From CAZAQB01 sp964487155 (GTDB lineage: Bacteria > Pseudomonadota > Gammaproteobacteria > Nitrococcales > Nitrococcaceae): a DNA stretch of 24,435 nt. Made by a program: the position numbers and the translations under genes. Location of the stretch: contig CAZAQB010000045.1 in assembly GCA_964487155.1 (NCBI GenBank), positions 1-24,435 on the forward strand, read 5' to 3'. The number at the start of each line of letters is the position of its first letter. Position 1 is the first letter of the stretch. Under the pieces are notes generated by a model, which did no database searches, had not been told where the DNA came from, and was given only the letters and a program-made list of their open reading frames with translations. This document shows positions 22,077-24,435 of this stretch, in pieces.

Positions 22077-23405
22077 TCAGGTCTCCTCCCGGGTGACCTG
22101 CCGCCGGGCCCGCCAGACCCCGCCGCCCACCAGCAGCAACACCAGGGGGATCGCCAAGCCCCTGATCAGGTCGACGGGCAAGGGCACACCACTCGCCTGC
22201 ACCGCCTTGGCGGCGTAGCCCACCAGGCTCACGGTGTAATAGCTCAGAATCACCACCGAGAGCCCTTCTACTGTCTGTTGCAGCCGCAGCTGAAGGCGCG
22301 CCCGGCGATCCATCGATGATAGCAGATCCCGATTCTGAGCCTCCAGGGCCACGTCCACTCGGGCGCGCAGCAGGTTGGCGGCCCTCGAGACCCGCCGGGA
22401 GAGGCGGTCCAGGCGCTCGTAGGCGGACTCACAGGTATCCATGGCGGGCGCCATGCGCCGATCCATGAATTCACTGGGGGTCTGCATGCCCTCGATGCGC
22501 TCTTCGCGGATGAACTCGATACGCCTGCGCATCACGGCGGCATAGGCCTTGGCGGCGCTGAACCGGAAGTTGGTACGCGCCATGAGCTGCTCGACTCGCG
22601 AGGCCAGCCGGGAGAGCTGCTCCAGGAGCTGTCGTTCCCCCTCGGCATCCTGGCAGGCGGACAGCTGCTCCGTCAGGTCTCCGAGCTCGCGCTCCATGTC
22701 CGCGATCCGGGGCGTGATGTCCCGGGCCAGGGGGAAAGCCAGCAGGGCCATCATGCGGTAGGTCTCGACCTCCAGAAGCCGCTGCAGCAGGCGCCCGGCC
22801 TGGTGCGGATTGAGGTGATGGTCCTCCACCATCAGCACCGTAAAACCGTCCCGGTCGGCCCTGAAATCGGTCCACACGGAGGCGGCGCCGCCGACGCAAA
22901 CGCAGCCCACCAGACTGGCCTCGTGGAAGCGCTCGCGGATGCGGCGGCGCGTCTGCTCCGGATCTGAGGCCCCCATCAGACTCAGGTGGGTCGCGGCGAG
23001 AAGCTCGCCCGGAAGCCGGGAAATCCGGTCCCGGGGTGCCAGGTCGATGGCGTTGGTCACGCCGTTATCGCCGGCCTCACGCTCTGCCAGGAAGGTGTAC
23101 GTGGAGAACTCCGCGTGGCGTTCCCAGCGCAACCGCAACGGCCCCAGCTCGGCCAGAAAGTGGCTGACGTCCGGCGCCGGCGAAGCCACCCCCTCCCGCC
23201 GGCACCAGTCGGTCACCTGCCGGTGCTCCTCCGCCAGATCCTCATCCGATGTCCTCAGCATGGCCAGGTGTGTAACCAGCAACGGGGAGGCTACTGGGTG
23301 GAAAGGCCGGGCGTGGACCTCACCGAGCAGTGCGGCCCGCTGGGGATGTTCCTTGAGCCCCAGGCTGAGGTGGCGGCTCGGGCCGGACGTGTCAGGCTGA
23401 CTCAT
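22077..23405 (-). CDS. DUF3422-family membrane-anchored protein
   Basis: This 442-residue protein fits the DUF3422 family of uncharacterised proteobacterial proteins (usual length about 430), with the conserved N-terminal block EVHARPFHPVASPLLVTHLA. The middle is helical and coiled-coil-like (MERELGDLTEQLSACQDAEG, LLEQLSRLASRVEQLMA). The C-terminal part has two probable transmembrane segments (about 377-398 in VEGLSVVILSYYTVSLVGYA, and about 412-430 in IRGLAIPLVLLLVGGGVW), with a short basic cytosolic tail. Function is unknown; one proposal from topology is an envelope-associated protein. Upstream there is only a weak ribosome site, and a small dyad TTCCAG/CTGGAA (23414-23436). It is divergent from the rhomboid gene. 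Confidence 0.9.
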   Translation of the reverse strand: MSQPDTSGPSRHLSLGLKEHPQRAALLGEVHARPFHPVASPLLVTHLAMLRTSDEDLAEEHRQVTDWCRREGVASPAPDVSHFLAELGPLRLRWERHAEFSTYTFLAEREAGDNGVTNAIDLAPRDRISRLPGELLAATHLSLMGASDPEQTRRRIRERFHEASLVGCVCVGGAASVWTDFRADRDGFTVLMVEDHHLNPHQAGRLLQRLLEVETYRMMALLAFPLARDITPRIADMERELGDLTEQLSACQDAEGERQLLEQLSRLASRVEQLMARTNFRFSAAKAYAAVMRRRIEFIREERIEGMQTPSEFMDRRMAPAMDTCESAYERLDRLSRRVSRAANLLRARVDVALEAQNRDLLSSMDRRARLQLRLQQTVEGLSVVILSYYTVSLVGYAAKAVQASGVPLPVDLIRGLAIPLVLLLVGGGVWRARRQVTREET

Positions 23406-23577
23406 GTGAACGATTCCAGGTTGATAAGCGCTGGAAGTTACTCTCAGGGGGACGCCGGGACAACCGGGACCGGACGCGGCTCCGGCAGTCCTGGCCCGAT
23501 GCGGGTGGGGCCCGTATCATGCCTGCCGGGGTGCCCGTCGGCGGCCACCCGCAAATGCTGAACTGCATGGGGTGGCC

Positions 23578-24264
23578 ATGAGCCCTCAGGAGGATCCGCA
23601 GCGCTATCGCCCCAGTTCGAACCTCCCGCCGGTGGTGGGCGGGCTGCTGGCGCTGAACGTGCTGGTGTTTCTCTGGCAGCTGTCGGGCTCGGCCGTCCCG
23701 GTGGTGTCCATGGCCCTGTGGCCGCTGGCCGAGGCCGGGCGCTCTGTGGTGCCGGGTGCAGGCGCGCCGGAATTCCACCTGTGGCAGCTGCTCACCTACG
23801 GTTTTCTTCACGGTGGCGTGCTGCATCTGCTGGTGAACATGTTCGCCCTGTGGATGTTCGGTACCCACATCGAGAACCTGTGGGGTTCCCGTCCGTTTCT
23901 CTACTACTACCTGTTCTGCCTGGTGGGGGCGGGTGTGATCCAGCTGTTCGTGGCAACCCAGGCGGCGGGGGGCGGCCAGGTGTATCCCACGGTGGGCGCC
24001 TCGGGAGGGGTGTTCGGTGTACTGCTGGCGTTCGGCCTGATGTTTCCCAACCAGGTCATCCTGCTGCTGTTCCCGCCCATCCCCATGAAGGCCAAATACT
24101 TCGTGGTGGTGTACGGGCTGTTCTCCCTGTGGGCCGGGTTCAGTGGCAGCATGCCCGGAGTGGCGCATTTCGCCCACGTCGGCGGCATGGCCTTCGGTTA
24201 TCTGCTGATTCAGTATTGGCGGGGGCGGCTGCCCATCAAGCCCCGGCGCCGGCTCACCCTCTAG
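23578..24264 (+). CDS. Rhomboid-family intramembrane serine protease
   Basis: This 228-residue protein (ATG at 23578; a GTG at 23572 would add two residues) has about six hydrophobic helices and the rhomboid catalytic dyad: Ser142 in TVGASGGVFG and His200 in FAHVGGMAFG. It also has the L1/TM2 signature LLTYGFLHGGVLHLLVNMFALWMFG with His83 and Asn87 for the oxyanion site. Rhomboids cut transmembrane helices within the bilayer. It resembles canonical rhomboids rather than clear rhombosortase, so linking it to the GlyGly-CTERM protein at 14820-16943 is speculative. It is divergent from the DUF3422 gene with 172 nt between them. Confidence 0.93.
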   Translation: MSPQEDPQRYRPSSNLPPVVGGLLALNVLVFLWQLSGSAVPVVSMALWPLAEAGRSVVPGAGAPEFHLWQLLTYGFLHGGVLHLLVNMFALWMFGTHIENLWGSRPFLYYYLFCLVGAGVIQLFVATQAAGGGQVYPTVGASGGVFGVLLAFGLMFPNQVILLLFPPIPMKAKYFVVVYGLFSLWAGFSGSMPGVAHFAHVGGMAFGYLLIQYWRGRLPIKPRRRLTL

Positions 24265-24268
24265 CCCG

Positions 24269-24421
24269 AAGATTTCACAAATTTGCACCGATCTCGCTTG
24301 TCTCTTGGCCCCACAAGGAACCTTTTCTCAGTCGGCCGTACTCACCGATACGCTGCTCCTTCGAAACGTCCCTTGTGAAACCAAGATCCTACGCGATATC
24401 AGCACAAATTCATGAAATCTT
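24269..24421 (-). repeat. 153-bp long-hairpin repeat (imperfect palindrome)
   Basis: The outer arms 24269-24297 and 24393-24421 match as inverted repeats at 23 of 29 positions, and the inner arms 24304-24318 and 24371-24385 at 12 of 15. Of nine differences, eight are transitions in one direction only: left C or A against T or G in the reverse complement of the right arm. On the minus-strand RNA these become G-U or U-G pairs, giving 43 of 44 paired positions, versus 35 of 44 on the plus strand. The middle (24319-24370) is a loop region. This is a long hairpin RNA-like or mobile-repeat element of unknown family. Confidence 0.7.
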
Positions 24422-24423
24422 AG

Positions 24424-24435
24424 GACTAGCAGCCT
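24424..24435 (+). mobile_element. Truncated second copy of the 13481-13645 element end
   Basis: The window ends in GACTAGCAGCCT, identical to the outer 12 nt of the right terminal repeat of the element at 13481-13645 (read as its reverse complement). A 12-nt match by chance is unlikely but not excluded. Confidence 0.5.

Overview
The window is GC-rich chromosomal DNA with strong Shine-Dalgarno sites, a porin ending in phenylalanine, Deg-type PDZ domains, a GlyGly-CTERM tail and a DUF3422 gene. Together these point to a gammaproteobacterium. An Ectothiorhodospiraceae-like or other halophilic lineage is a guess only, from the acidic proteins. No rRNA, tRNA or CRISPR array was found. One assembly gap of exactly 100 N lies at 4764-4863.

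Left part (1-7150): the 3' end of a Deg/HtrA protease, then a flavin-dependent halogenase-family gene (856-2481). A convergent gene (2676 to the gap) encodes a secreted-type protein made of three ~225-residue repeats. A divergent gene encodes a 593-residue protein of unknown family with a twin-arginine signal (5264-7045). The last two are driven by nearly identical extended -10 promoters facing away from each other. Neither protein was recognised.

Middle (7150-14600): two small unknown proteins, a cytoplasmic DsbA/FrnE-type thioredoxin-fold protein, and a compact locus. In that locus a TetR regulator is divergent from two AhpD-like proteins (one with CxxC, one without), an outer-membrane porin and an SRPBCC protein. 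The gene content suggests uptake and redox or electrophile handling of a small hydrophobic compound; this is inference. Downstream lie a 165-bp inverted-repeat element and a second TetR gene. Two related degenerate repeats lie 3' of the two TetR genes.

Right part (14600-24435): an exported glucose/sorbosone dehydrogenase-type protein with a GlyGly-CTERM-like tail, and a convergent 140-residue exported protein built on three short LVYGSF...LPA repeats. The latter is divergent from a PIN-PhoH ATPase gene across a long dyad with mirror-image -10 boxes. Then come an SDR reductase and acyl-CoA synthetase pair, a REP-like palindrome, a DUF3422 membrane protein and a rhomboid protease.

The right edge holds a 153-bp long-hairpin repeat. 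Almost all differences between its arms become G-U pairs only in the minus-strand transcript. Next to it begins a truncated second copy of the terminal repeat seen at 13481-13645. The best candidates for undescribed biology are the TetR/AhpD-pair/porin/SRPBCC locus, the two repeat-built exported proteins, and the hairpin repeat at the right edge.
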